Shown in pieces: positions 27,244 to 37,899 of a DNA stretch of 64,000 nucleotides. Where the stretch lies: positions 62,001 to 126,000 of the forward strand of contig NZ_JARUXC010000001.1 in NCBI RefSeq assembly GCF_030433855.1. Direction: 5' to 3'. Positions within the stretch are counted from its first letter, which is position 1. Each line of letters opens with the position of its first letter. This stretch comes from Agreia sp. PsM10 (lineage in GTDB: Bacteria; Actinomycetota; Actinomycetes; Actinomycetales; Microbacteriaceae). The translations under genes were made by a program, and so were the position numbers. A model generated the notes under the pieces. That model was given only the letters and a program-made list of their open reading frames with translations. It made no database searches and was not told where the DNA came from.

Positions 27244-27591
27244 TCAGCGGCTCTGGCGACGCTTTCCGACCCGCGGCGCGCCTTTGACAGCGGGGGCGCG
27301 CCCCTTGCCCTTCGACGCCTTCGCCTTGCCTCCGGCCTGCGGAGCGGTGATGGTCGAATTGCCCGTCGACTTGGCGAGATCGGCCGCCGCCTTCTCCGCG
27401 AAGGCGACGCCCTCCGGCGTCAGCACGGTCGTCTCGGCGTCGTAGTCGAACAGGGGGTAGCCGAGGTTCTGCTCGAGCTGCTTGACGGCCGCGATCATGC
27501 TCGAACGCGGAATGCCCTCGAGCTTCGCCGCCTTGGCGAAGTGCAACTCCTTCGCGGCGGTGATGAAGAGCCTGTTCAAACGATGGTCCAC
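27244..27591 (-). CDS. One-domain LysR-type HTH protein with a basic tail
   Basis: 115 residues. Residues about 4-62 match the winged HTH of LysR regulators (NRLFITAAKELHFAKAAKLE, then GIPRSSMIAAVKQLEQNLGY and PLFDYDAETTVLTPEG). The effector-binding domain, normally about 200 residues, is absent. Instead there is a tail of about 40 residues rich in Lys, Arg, Gly and Ala, ending VGKRRQSR, likely a nonspecific DNA-binding extension. It could act as a small nucleoid-associated or silencing protein. GTG 27591 is chosen because the open extension to 27690 has no HTH homology. The start is uncertain and no clear Shine-Dalgarno sequence is seen. Confidence 0.7.
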   Translation of the reverse strand: MDHRLNRLFITAAKELHFAKAAKLEGIPRSSMIAAVKQLEQNLGYPLFDYDAETTVLTPEGVAFAEKAAADLAKSTGNSTITAPQAGGKAKASKGKGRAPAVKGAPRVGKRRQSR

Positions 27592-27713
27592 GGGATCCGT
27601 TCTGACTGCGCGGTGCGCCCGGTCACTTCCGAGGTTACGCGCTCGCGCGGCACCCGTGCTCGCGACGTTGTTGCTAGGCTGGCCGCACAATCGAATATCG
27701 GGCCGACATCACG

Positions 27714-27918
27714 CGATGCGGGAGAGCCCGCCGGTCACCCCGGCAGGCACCGAAGGAGCAATTCTCCCCACCAATCTCTCAGGTACGTGTACCGCATCGA
27801 ACAGGCCACTCTGAAAAGAGATCGCGAACGTTCGTTCGTTCGATCCGCCCACGGTGAAAGCCGCTGCCGATGCGCAGCGTCGAAGCTCTCAGGCACCGAT
27901 GACAGAGGGGGAGTTCTT
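27714..27918 (+). promoter_or_regulatory. Tandem glycine riboswitch (gcvT element)
   Basis: Two glycine aptamers lie in series upstream of gcvT. Aptamer 1 runs about 27716-27822: GCGGGAGAG at its start, GGCACCGAAGGAGCAA, the conserved CTCTCAGG, and the closing ACTCTGAAAAGAGA. Aptamer 2 runs about 27835-27918: GATCCGCCCACGG, GTGAAAGCCGCTGCCGATGC, CTCTCAGGCACCGATGACAG and AGGGGGAG. These are the conserved cores of the class that senses glycine cooperatively and turns on glycine cleavage genes. A G+C hairpin CGCGCG(27922-27927)/CGCGCG(27936-27941) follows and may be part of the expression platform. Confidence 0.9.
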
Positions 27919-27973
27919 GACCGCGCGGCTTCGTACGCGCGCTTCGCAATACACACTGCGCACTGGAGAACTC

Positions 27974-29122
27974 GTGACCGATAGACATTCCCCGCTCAAC
28001 GCCATCCACGTGGCCGCCGGAGCGAGTTTCACCGACTTCGCCGGCTGGCAGATGCCCGTGCGCTATTCGAGCGATCTCGCGGAGCACCACGCCGTGCGCA
28101 CCGCCGCAGGCATCTTCGACCTCTCTCACATGGGCGAGATCTTCATCGTCGGCCCCGAGGCTGCTGACGCCCTCGACTACGCACTGGCGGGCAAGCTCTC
28201 GGCCACCACGATCGGCCAGGCCAAGTACAGCCTGCTGCTCGACCGGTCGGGCGGAATCATCGACGACGTCGTCGTGTACCGCACGGGAGACGACCGGTTC
28301 ATGGTCGTGGCCAACGCCTCGAACAGAGAGGTCGTGGCCGCAGAGCTGACAGACCGCACAGCCCCGTTCGAGTGCGAGGTGTTCGACGAGAGCGATGAGC
28401 TCGCCCTCGTCGCCGTGCAGGGTCCGCGTTCACGCGAGATCCTCATCGCGACCGACGGTTTCGCCATCGAAGGCGGCCATCCCGACGGCCGCGACGTGGG
28501 CGAGAAGCTCTCCGAGCTCAAGTACTATCGCGCCCTGTCGGGCTCGTTCCGCACGCAGCCCCTGCTCATCGCCCGCACGGGCTACACCGGTGAAGACGGA
28601 TTCGAGCTCTACGTGAGTCCGGATCACGCGGCGGAACTCTGGGACGCCTTGACCGAGGCAGGCGCTCCGCTCGGACTCGTTCCGGCGGGTCTCGCGAGTC
28701 GCGACACCCTCCGGCTCGAGGCGGGCATGCCGCTCTACGGTCACGAACTCGGCACCGAGACCTTCCCCGTGCAGGCGGGCCTGGGCCGCGTCGTCGTCAC
28801 GGCGACGAAGGGCGACTTCGTCGGTCGCGAGGCCGTCGAGGCCGGTCCTGCTCCGGATGCGCGCACGCTGGTCGGCCTGGTCGCCGACGGCAAGCGGGCC
28901 GCGCGGGCAGACTACGAGGTCTTCGCCTCCGACGACTCGAGCGAGGTGATCGGCGTCGTGACGAGCGGCGCGCTGTCGCCGACCCTCGGCATCCCGATCG
29001 CCATGGCCTACGTCGACGCCGCCTTCGCTTCCCCCGACACGACCCTGAGCATCGACATCCGCGGCAAGCGCCTGAGCTACCGCGTCACCCCCCTCCCGTT
29101 CTACCGCGCGAAGAAGGACTGA
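27974..29122 (+). CDS. gcvT: Glycine cleavage system T protein (aminomethyltransferase)
   Basis: 382 residues. It transfers the aminomethyl carbon from lipoyl-GcvH to tetrahydrofolate, releasing ammonia. Folate-binding features include SPLNAIHVAAGASFTDFAGW at the N-terminus, FDLSHMGEI, and the conserved ARTGYTGEDGFELY with GLASRDTLRLEAGM. GTG 27974 is preceded by GGAGAA and lies about 55 nt after the second riboswitch aptamer. First gene of gcvT-gcvH-gcvP; gcvH starts 3 nt after its stop. Glycine is expected to induce it through the riboswitch. Confidence 0.95.
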   Translation: MTDRHSPLNAIHVAAGASFTDFAGWQMPVRYSSDLAEHHAVRTAAGIFDLSHMGEIFIVGPEAADALDYALAGKLSATTIGQAKYSLLLDRSGGIIDDVVVYRTGDDRFMVVANASNREVVAAELTDRTAPFECEVFDESDELALVAVQGPRSREILIATDGFAIEGGHPDGRDVGEKLSELKYYRALSGSFRTQPLLIARTGYTGEDGFELYVSPDHAAELWDALTEAGAPLGLVPAGLASRDTLRLEAGMPLYGHELGTETFPVQAGLGRVVVTATKGDFVGREAVEAGPAPDARTLVGLVADGKRAARADYEVFASDDSSEVIGVVTSGALSPTLGIPIAMAYVDAAFASPDTTLSIDIRGKRLSYRVTPLPFYRAKKD

Positions 29123-29125
29123 CCC

Positions 29126-29497
29126 ATGGCTACCGAAAGCGAACTGCAGTACACGAGCGAGCACGAATGGGTGCTCGTCGACGGCAACACCGCCACCGTC
29201 GGCATCACCGCGTATGCGGCCGAGAAGCTCGGCGACGTCGTCTTCGTCGACCTGCCCGACGTGGGCACGACCCTGGCCAGCGGCTCGATCGTCGGAGAGA
29301 TCGAGTCGACCAAGTCGGTGGGCGAGCTCTTCGCCCCCGTCGACGGAATGGTGCTCGAGAAGAACTCCGCCGTCGAGGACACGCCCGAACTCGTCAACAG
29401 CGACCCGCTAGGCGAGGGCTGGCTCATCAGGATCGAGTTCACCGAGCTGCCGCCGCTGCTGTCGTTCGACGAGTACACCGCACTGCTGGGGGAGTAG
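29126..29497 (+). CDS. gcvH: Glycine cleavage system H protein
   Basis: 123 residues. Lipoyl carrier that shuttles the methylamine group between GcvP, GcvT and lipoamide dehydrogenase. The lipoylation site is Lys63 in [10 protein letters not shown]. Start motif [12 protein letters not shown] and the C-terminal [10 protein letters not shown] are typical. Tightly spaced with gcvT (3 nt) and gcvP (7 nt). Confidence 0.96.
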   Translation: MATESELQYTSEHEWVLVDGNTATVGITAYAAEKLGDVVFVDLPDVGTTLASGSIVGEIESTKSVGELFAPVDGMVLEKNSAVEDTPELVNSDPLGEGWLIRIEFTELPPLLSFDEYTALLGE

Positions 29498-29504
29498 CAC
29501 ACCG

Positions 29505-32390
<2,886 letters not shown>

Positions 32391-32430
32391 CAGACAGCAA
32401 CCGGTTCCTCGCGTGGGGTACCCTCTCAGC

Positions 32431-33243
32431 ATGGCGAGACGAATTGCGATACAGCGCGGCCGAATGTCCCTGATTCTTGCGGCCGCGGGCGTTGTCGCTC
32501 TCGTCGCGGCTCCCGCCGCGTCCGCAAGCGCCGAGGTCTTCTACGACGAGGGCGGCTGCGTCGTGCAGCAGGTCACCGACGGTGCGCCGGCGGGCGGCAG
32601 CCAGTGTGCCGGCGTCGACTTCGGTGGCACGAGCATGGGCCAGGCCGCCTTCATGGACGCCAATCTCGTGGGCGCGAACCTGTCGGGGTCGAAGCTGCAG
32701 GCGGCGAACTTCACCGGGGCGAACATCGAGGGTGCGAACTTCACCGACTCGCAGGTCGAAGGCGCCGACTTCACCGATTCGGGAATCCTGCCGGGCACGA
32801 TCACGGCGGAGGCCCCCGACGCGAACGGCGCTCCGATCGAGTTCGCGCCCGTGGTGCCGCTCGGTCTCACCGCGGGCGACTGCATGATCGTCGACGTTCC
32901 CGTCGTCTCGGGCACGGTCTTCCCCGTCGGGGACTCGGGCATGGTGTGCAAGTTCTCGTCGTCGAACGGCACCGCCATCGCGGTCGTCAAGATCCAGGTC
33001 ACTCCGCACCCCGAGGCGACCGAGGCACCGGCGCCCCTGTTCACGGACGAGCCGACGACGACTGCAGGCGGAACGACGGCGTCGACGAGGCAGCCGACGG
33101 ATTGGGGACTCATCGCGCTGGTCGGCGGCGGCGCCGTCGTCGTTCTGGCCCTCGGAGTCGTGGCCATGGTGATCTCCCGCCGCCGGCCGGCGATCGTCGG
33201 CGGCGAGGACCCCGCCGACGACACTGCGAAGTCAGCCGACTAG
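32431..33243 (+). CDS. Secreted pentapeptide-repeat protein with a C-terminal membrane anchor
   Basis: 270 residues. Signal peptide (cleavage near ASA-SAEVF). About eight pentapeptide repeats follow at about 62-112, e.g. ANLVGANLSGSKLQAANFTG, then ANIEGANFTD and ADFTD, enough for two turns of a right-handed quadrilateral helix. A beta-rich region to about 200, a Thr-rich linker and one membrane helix (about 228-252) complete it. Cysteines flank the repeats. Function unknown. ATG 32431 has TACCCT (32419-32424) 6 nt upstream, so it is probably leaderless. Its stop shares CTAG with the convergent CPBP gene. Confidence 0.78.
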   Translation: MARRIAIQRGRMSLILAAAGVVALVAAPAASASAEVFYDEGGCVVQQVTDGAPAGGSQCAGVDFGGTSMGQAAFMDANLVGANLSGSKLQAANFTGANIEGANFTDSQVEGADFTDSGILPGTITAEAPDANGAPIEFAPVVPLGLTAGDCMIVDVPVVSGTVFPVGDSGMVCKFSSSNGTAIAVVKIQVTPHPEATEAPAPLFTDEPTTTAGGTTASTRQPTDWGLIALVGGGAVVVLALGVVAMVISRRRPAIVGGEDPADDTAKSAD

Positions 33244-34028
33244 GGCAGCCGGAAGAGGTCGGGGAACGTCGCCACGGCCCAGGCGTAGCCGACGAACGAC
33301 GCGATGTCGATGATCCAGTGGGCGATCACGAGAGGCATCGTGCGCCCCCAGCGGGTGTAGCACCAGCCGAAGACGATTCCCATGACGACGTTTCCGAAGA
33401 ACGGCCCGATGCCCTGATACAGGTGGTAGCTGCCGCGCAGCACCGCCGCTGACAGGATGATCTGCCAGGTCTGCCATCCGAGCTGCCTGAGCCGCGTGAA
33501 GAGGTAGCCCACGACGATCAGCTCTTCGGTGAGTGCCGCCCTGAGCGCGGAGGCGATGAGCATGGGCACCGTCCACCAGTAGGCGTCGATGGGTGCGGGC
33601 ACGACGTTCACGGTGATTCCGGCGGCGCGGCCGACGAAGTAGAGGGCGATTCCGGGTATGCCGATGACGAGCACGAGCAGCAGGCCGCGGCCGGTGTCCT
33701 TCACGGGGCTGTGCAGATCGAAGCCGAGTCGTCGGAACGGATTGCCCCCGGAGATCGCCAGGAGGTAGAAGACCAGAAGCACCGGCACGAGATCGAAGAC
33801 GATCGCCAGGGCTTGATAGGTGAAGTCGAGCCACTCCCGAGTGCTCTGGGCGGCGTTCAAGCTGGTGGACTGGCTTGCGAGCGAGGTGTCCGCGGTGAGC
33901 TTGGCCACGAGACTCACGATCGAGTAGACCGCGGAGGCCCCGAGGGACAGGCCGAGCACGATCGCGATCTCCCCACCGAGGCGCCTTCGGCGGAGAGAGG
34001 GCCAGTCTGTCGGGGGAGCCTGAACCAT
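33240..34028 (-). CDS. CPBP family intramembrane glutamic endopeptidase
   Basis: 262 residues, about seven membrane helices. The three CPBP (Abi) motifs are present: EELIVVGYLF (the Glu pair, with Gly-Tyr in place of the usual Arg nearby), RGSYHLYQGIGPFFGN (His) and VIAHWIID (His). The family includes Rce1-like proteases and bacteriocin self-immunity proteins. ATG 34028 is preferred over ATG 34058 because a TTGTGC-N18-TATGAA promoter (34087 to 34058, minus strand) would remove the upper start; AAGAAAG lies 7 nt before 34028. Stop shared as CTAG with the pentapeptide-repeat gene. Confidence 0.82.
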   Translation of the reverse strand: MVQAPPTDWPSLRRRRLGGEIAIVLGLSLGASAVYSIVSLVAKLTADTSLASQSTSLNAAQSTREWLDFTYQALAIVFDLVPVLLVFYLLAISGGNPFRRLGFDLHSPVKDTGRGLLLVLVIGIPGIALYFVGRAAGITVNVVPAPIDAYWWTVPMLIASALRAALTEELIVVGYLFTRLRQLGWQTWQIILSAAVLRGSYHLYQGIGPFFGNVVMGIVFGWCYTRWGRTMPLVIAHWIIDIASFVGYAWAVATFPDLFRLP

Positions 34029-34057
34029 GACTGCACTTTCTTGCGTCGGACGGCGCA

Positions 34058-34087
34058 TTCATAGGGAATTGTGTGCGTTTCGCACAA
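34058..34087 (-). promoter_or_regulatory. Likely promoter of the CPBP gene with an operator-like inverted repeat
   Basis: On the minus strand TTGTGC (34082-34087) and TATGAA (34058-34063) are spaced by 18 nt. A perfect 6-bp inverted repeat TGTGCG-TTT-CGCACA (34072-34086, plus strand) covers the -35 and spacer, where a repressor would act. Confidence 0.45.
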
Positions 34088-34260
34088 CGAATGCGGATTT
34101 TACGTTTCTAGTCTGTAACTTTTTGCCGGTGAATTTGGTCAGAATCCGGCCCCCTTTTAGGGTACTGGTTAGTCAGCCACGCGACTGATCACCTTTCGGG
34201 TGCCCCGTGCAGCAGTTCAACGGGGTCTCCGGCAGCCCAGGAAAGTCCTCAGGAGGAAAA
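34088..34260. other. Leader region of the peptide-binding lipoprotein gene
   Basis: 173 nt, with an A+T-rich upstream part that should hold the promoter of the transporter operon. CCCCGT (34203-34208) and ACGGGG (34220-34225) form a 6-bp hairpin in the leader. AGGAGG (34251-34256) is the ribosome binding site of the next gene and decides its TTG start. No -35/-10 pair stands out. Confidence 0.5.
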
Positions 34261-35883
34261 TTGAAAATCAGACGCATTGGCATCGGGGCTCTCGCCCTTG
34301 CCGCGGCGAGCACGCTTGTGCTCGCAGGATGCTCGTCGAGCGAAAGCCCGGCATCGACCAGCAGCAGCTCCTCGATCATCACCACCAACGGCTCTGAGCC
34401 GCAGAATCCGCTGATTCCGACGAACACCACCGAGACCGGCGGTGGAAAGATCGCCACGTCGATCTTTGCCGGCCTCGTCTCGTACGACGCTGATGGTGCG
34501 ATCGAGAACGACGTCGCTCAGTCGATCGAGTCCGATGACAAGCAGCTCTGGACGGTCACTCTGAAGGATGACCAGAAGTTCTCCGATGGTTCGGCTGTCA
34601 CAGCCAAGTCCTTCGTCGACGCCTGGAACTGGGGTGCCAACCCGAAGAACGCCCAGGGTGCCGCCTACTTCTTCGACAACATCGAGGGCTTCAGCGCCGA
34701 AGAGGGAGCAGACGTTCCCGAGCTCTCCGGCCTCAAGGTTGTCGATGACAAGACCTTCACCGTGCAGCTCAGTGCGCCCGAGGCCGACTGGACTCAGCGC
34801 CTCGGCTACACCGCCTACATGCCCCTGCCCGAGTCCGCGTACGACGACATGGACGCCTTCGGCGAGAACCCGATCGGCAACGGCCCGTACATGATCGACG
34901 GTGCCGACGGCTGGCAGCACGACGTGCAGATCGCACTTGTGACCAACCCCGAGTACAACGGCGTGCGCAAGCCCGTCAACGGCGGACTCACGATCAAGTT
35001 CTATACCACCCTCGACGCGGCGTACGCCGACGTTCAGGGCGGCAACCTCGACGTGCTCGACCAGATTCCCGACACGGCCTTCGAGACCTACGAGTCCGAG
35101 TTCGGCGACCGGGCCGTCAACCAGCCCGCCGCGATCTTCCAGTCGATCACGATTCCGCAGTACCTGCCGCACTGGACGGGTGAAGAGGGGGCCCTTCGTC
35201 GCGCCGCCATCTCGCAGGCGATCAACCGCGACGAGATCACCAAGGTGCTCTTCCAGGGAACCCGTACGCCCGCGACGGACTTCACCTCGCCCGTCATCAA
35301 GGGCTACTCCGACTCCCTCAAGGGCGCCGACGTGCTGAAGTTCAACCCCGACGAGGCAAAGAAGCTGTGGGCTCAGGCCGACGCTATCGCGCCCTACGGC
35401 GACACCGTGTTCGATATCGCCTACAACTCGGACGGCCCGCACCAGGCGTGGGTCGATGCTGCTACGCAGAGCATCGCCAACACCCTCGGCATCAAGGCGC
35501 AGGGCAAGCCGTACGCCACGTTCGCAGAGGCGCTCGCCGACCGCGATGCCGACAAGCTCACCGGTGCCACCCGTTCGGGATGGCAGGCGGACTACCCGTC
35601 GCTGTACAACTTCCTCGCTCCGAACTACCAGACCGGCGCCGGTTCGAACTACGAGGGCTACAGCAGCCCCGAGTTCGACAAGCTGCTCGAAGAGGGAAGC
35701 ACCGCCACCGACGTCGACTCGGCGACCGCGAAGTTCCAGGAAGCGCAGGAGGTTCTGCTGAAGGACCTGCCCGCCATTCCGCTCTGGTACCAGAACGTCA
35801 ACGGCGTCTCGTCCGAGAGTGTCTCCAACGTGGTCTTCGGCTGGGATTCTGTTCCGCTGTACTTCCAGATCACGAAGAACTAG
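34261..35883 (+). CDS. Peptide ABC transporter substrate-binding lipoprotein (family 5)
   Basis: 540 residues with a TTG start. AGGAGG lies 4 nt upstream, and the next in-frame start further out (34207) would place 18 residues before the basic signal start KIRRIGIG. Lipobox LVLAGC sets the lipidated Cys at about residue 24. The mature part is an SBP_bac_5 protein: LVSYDADGAIENDVAQSIE, KFSDGSAVTAKSFVDAWNW and PAIPLWYQ are typical of OppA/DppA-like oligopeptide-binding proteins. It captures peptides outside the membrane for the two permeases and fused ATPase that follow. Confidence 0.92.
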   Translation: MKIRRIGIGALALAAASTLVLAGCSSSESPASTSSSSSIITTNGSEPQNPLIPTNTTETGGGKIATSIFAGLVSYDADGAIENDVAQSIESDDKQLWTVTLKDDQKFSDGSAVTAKSFVDAWNWGANPKNAQGAAYFFDNIEGFSAEEGADVPELSGLKVVDDKTFTVQLSAPEADWTQRLGYTAYMPLPESAYDDMDAFGENPIGNGPYMIDGADGWQHDVQIALVTNPEYNGVRKPVNGGLTIKFYTTLDAAYADVQGGNLDVLDQIPDTAFETYESEFGDRAVNQPAAIFQSITIPQYLPHWTGEEGALRRAAISQAINRDEITKVLFQGTRTPATDFTSPVIKGYSDSLKGADVLKFNPDEAKKLWAQADAIAPYGDTVFDIAYNSDGPHQAWVDAATQSIANTLGIKAQGKPYATFAEALADRDADKLTGATRSGWQADYPSLYNFLAPNYQTGAGSNYEGYSSPEFDKLLEEGSTATDVDSATAKFQEAQEVLLKDLPAIPLWYQNVNGVSSESVSNVVFGWDSVPLYFQITKN

Positions 35884-35907
35884 TCACAAATAGAGTTCAC
35901 TGAATTA

Positions 35908-35957
35908 CCAGCCATTCGGCCCGGGGTCAGCGTAAGCTTCCCCGGGCCGAATGCTGG
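35908..35957 (+). terminator. Long stem-loop after the binding-protein gene
   Basis: ATTCGGCCCGGGG (35914-35926) pairs perfectly with CCCCGGGCCGAAT (35940-35952) around a 13-nt loop, extended by CCAGC/GCTGG at the base with one bulge. It lies 25 nt after the binding-protein stop and before the permease genes. Such structures usually stabilise the abundant upstream mRNA and reduce read-through into the permeases. Confidence 0.7.
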
Positions 35958-36032
35958 CTCGACACTGCAGCGTTCAACCGAACCCTCGACGATTGTGATT
36001 GTTTTGTTCCCGACCTCAACCACGACAATCTG

Positions 36033-36962
36033 ATGTTCCGTTATATCGGACTGCGATTGCTCCAGCTGATTCCCGTCTTCTTTGGCGCGACTCTCCTCAT
36101 CTACTTCATGGTCTTCTCCCTTCCGGGCGACCCCATTGCCGCCCTGTTCGGAGAGCGTCCTCCGCCCCAGAGTGTGATCGACACCATCCGTGAGCAGTAT
36201 CACCTGAACGACCCGTTCATCGTGCAGTACCTCTACTACGTCGGCGGCATTCTCACCGGTGATCTCGGTACCACTTACTCAGGACGGCCAGTGTCGGACC
36301 TCCTGGGTCAGGCATTCCCCATCACGTTCCGGCTTGCGATGCTCGCCCTGTTCTTCGAGGCTGTCGCCGGCATCGCCGTGGGCTTGATCGCCGGTCTCCG
36401 TAAGGGCAAGTTCTTCGACGCGTCTGCACTCGTGGTCAGTCTCCTTTTGATCTCGGTACCGACCTTCGTGGTCGGATTCATCCTGCAGTACGTGTTCTCG
36501 ATCCAGCTCGGACTTTTCCGAACCACCGTGGGCCCCGGAGCCCCGATCCAGGATCTGATCCTTCCGGCGATTGTTCTCGCGACGGTTTCGTTCGCCTACA
36601 TCGTTCGATTGACGCGGGCTAGCGTTGCCGACAACATGCAGGCCGACTTCGTTCGCACCGCGACGGCGAAAGGCCTGACCCGTGGTCGCGTGGTCCGGGT
36701 TCATATCCTGCGGAACTCGCTCATCCCGGTCGTCACCTTCCTTGGAGTCGACATCGGCTCCCTCATGGTGGGCGCGATCGTGACAGAGGGAATCTTCAAC
36801 ATCAATGGCGTCGGTGGAACCGTTTACCAGGCCATTAAACGAGGCGAGGGTCCGACTGTGGTCTCCTTCGTCGCCGTGATGGTGATCATCTACATGCTGG
36901 CGAACCTTCTGGTCGACCTGCTCTACGCCGCCCTGGACCCGAGGATTCGATATGCAAAATAG
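36033..36962 (+). CDS. Peptide ABC transporter permease (OppB/DppB type)
   Basis: 309 residues, six membrane helices, first permease of the transporter. Starts MFRYIGLRLLQLIPVFFGAT, typical of DppB/OppB. The EAA loop that docks to the ATPase reads RTATAKGLTRGRVVRVHILRN (about 207-227) with the conserved Gly. 150 nt after the binding-protein gene and beyond its stem-loop. It overlaps the second permease gene by 11 nt. Confidence 0.93.
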   Translation: MFRYIGLRLLQLIPVFFGATLLIYFMVFSLPGDPIAALFGERPPPQSVIDTIREQYHLNDPFIVQYLYYVGGILTGDLGTTYSGRPVSDLLGQAFPITFRLAMLALFFEAVAGIAVGLIAGLRKGKFFDASALVVSLLLISVPTFVVGFILQYVFSIQLGLFRTTVGPGAPIQDLILPAIVLATVSFAYIVRLTRASVADNMQADFVRTATAKGLTRGRVVRVHILRNSLIPVVTFLGVDIGSLMVGAIVTEGIFNINGVGGTVYQAIKRGEGPTVVSFVAVMVIIYMLANLLVDLLYAALDPRIRYAK

Positions 36963-37899
36963 TTCTTCAGGCCCAGGCCACTTCGTCGCACAACTCGACG
37001 ACACCCCCCTGGCCGCCGTCGACAGCGTCGATGAGAGTGAGAAGGCACGAAGCTCCTTCGCCGACGCATGGGATGCCATGCGTGGCCGGCCCATGTTCTG
37101 GATCTCGCTCGTGATGATCGCGCTGATCCTCGTGGTGGCCGCCTTCCCCAATCTGTTCACGCAGACCAAACCGAACCTCGGCTGTCTGCTTCCAGACAGC
37201 AACGGGGGTCCGGAGGCAGGGCACCCGTTCGGCTTCACCAGGCAGGGTTGCGACATCTACTCTCGGGTGATCTTCGGAGCCCAGGCCTCCGTCACCGTCG
37301 GAATCCTCGCGACCGTGCTCGTCACGGTCTTCGGTGGCATCATCGGTGCTCTCGCGGGCTTCTATGGCGGTTTCCTCGACGCTGTCGTGTCGCGTATCGG
37401 AGACATCTTCTTCGCGATTCCGACCGTTCTCGGAGCAATCGTTCTGATGTCGGTGCTGCCGACCAGAACTCCGGTGACGGTGGCCTTGGTCCTGGCACTG
37501 TTCGCGTGGCCGCAGATCGCGCGCATCATGCGCGGATCCGTCGTGGCGGCGAAGAACGCCGACTATGTGACGGCATCTATCGCGTTGGGCGTTTCTCGCT
37601 TCCGCATCCTGGTGCGCCATGTCGTTCCGAACGCCATCGCTCCCGTCATCGTGGTCGCGACCACGTCACTCGGAACGTTCATCGTGGCGGAGGCGACGCT
37701 GTCGTTCCTCGGAATCGGCCTGCCGCCGGACGTCATGTCCTGGGGTAATGACATCGGCCAGGCTCGCGCATCAATCGCGACGGCTCCTATGGTGTTGTTC
37801 TACCCCGCGGCCGCCCTGTCGCTGACCGTCCTGTCGTTCCTCGTCCTCGGTGACGTGGTGCGCGACGCACTTGACCCGAAAGCGAGGGCCCGACGATGA
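36952..37899 (+). CDS. Peptide ABC transporter permease (OppC/DppC type)
   Basis: 315 residues, six membrane helices plus a cytoplasmic N-terminal extension of about 45 residues. EAA loop: YVTASIALGVSRFRILVRHV then PNAIAPVIV. Partner of the first permease in the heterodimeric channel. Overlaps the first permease by 11 nt and the ATPase gene by 4 nt (ATGA), so the three proteins are translationally coupled. Confidence 0.93.
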   Translation: MQNSSSGPGHFVAQLDDTPLAAVDSVDESEKARSSFADAWDAMRGRPMFWISLVMIALILVVAAFPNLFTQTKPNLGCLLPDSNGGPEAGHPFGFTRQGCDIYSRVIFGAQASVTVGILATVLVTVFGGIIGALAGFYGGFLDAVVSRIGDIFFAIPTVLGAIVLMSVLPTRTPVTVALVLALFAWPQIARIMRGSVVAAKNADYVTASIALGVSRFRILVRHVVPNAIAPVIVVATTSLGTFIVAEATLSFLGIGLPPDVMSWGNDIGQARASIATAPMVLFYPAAALSLTVLSFLVLGDVVRDALDPKARARR

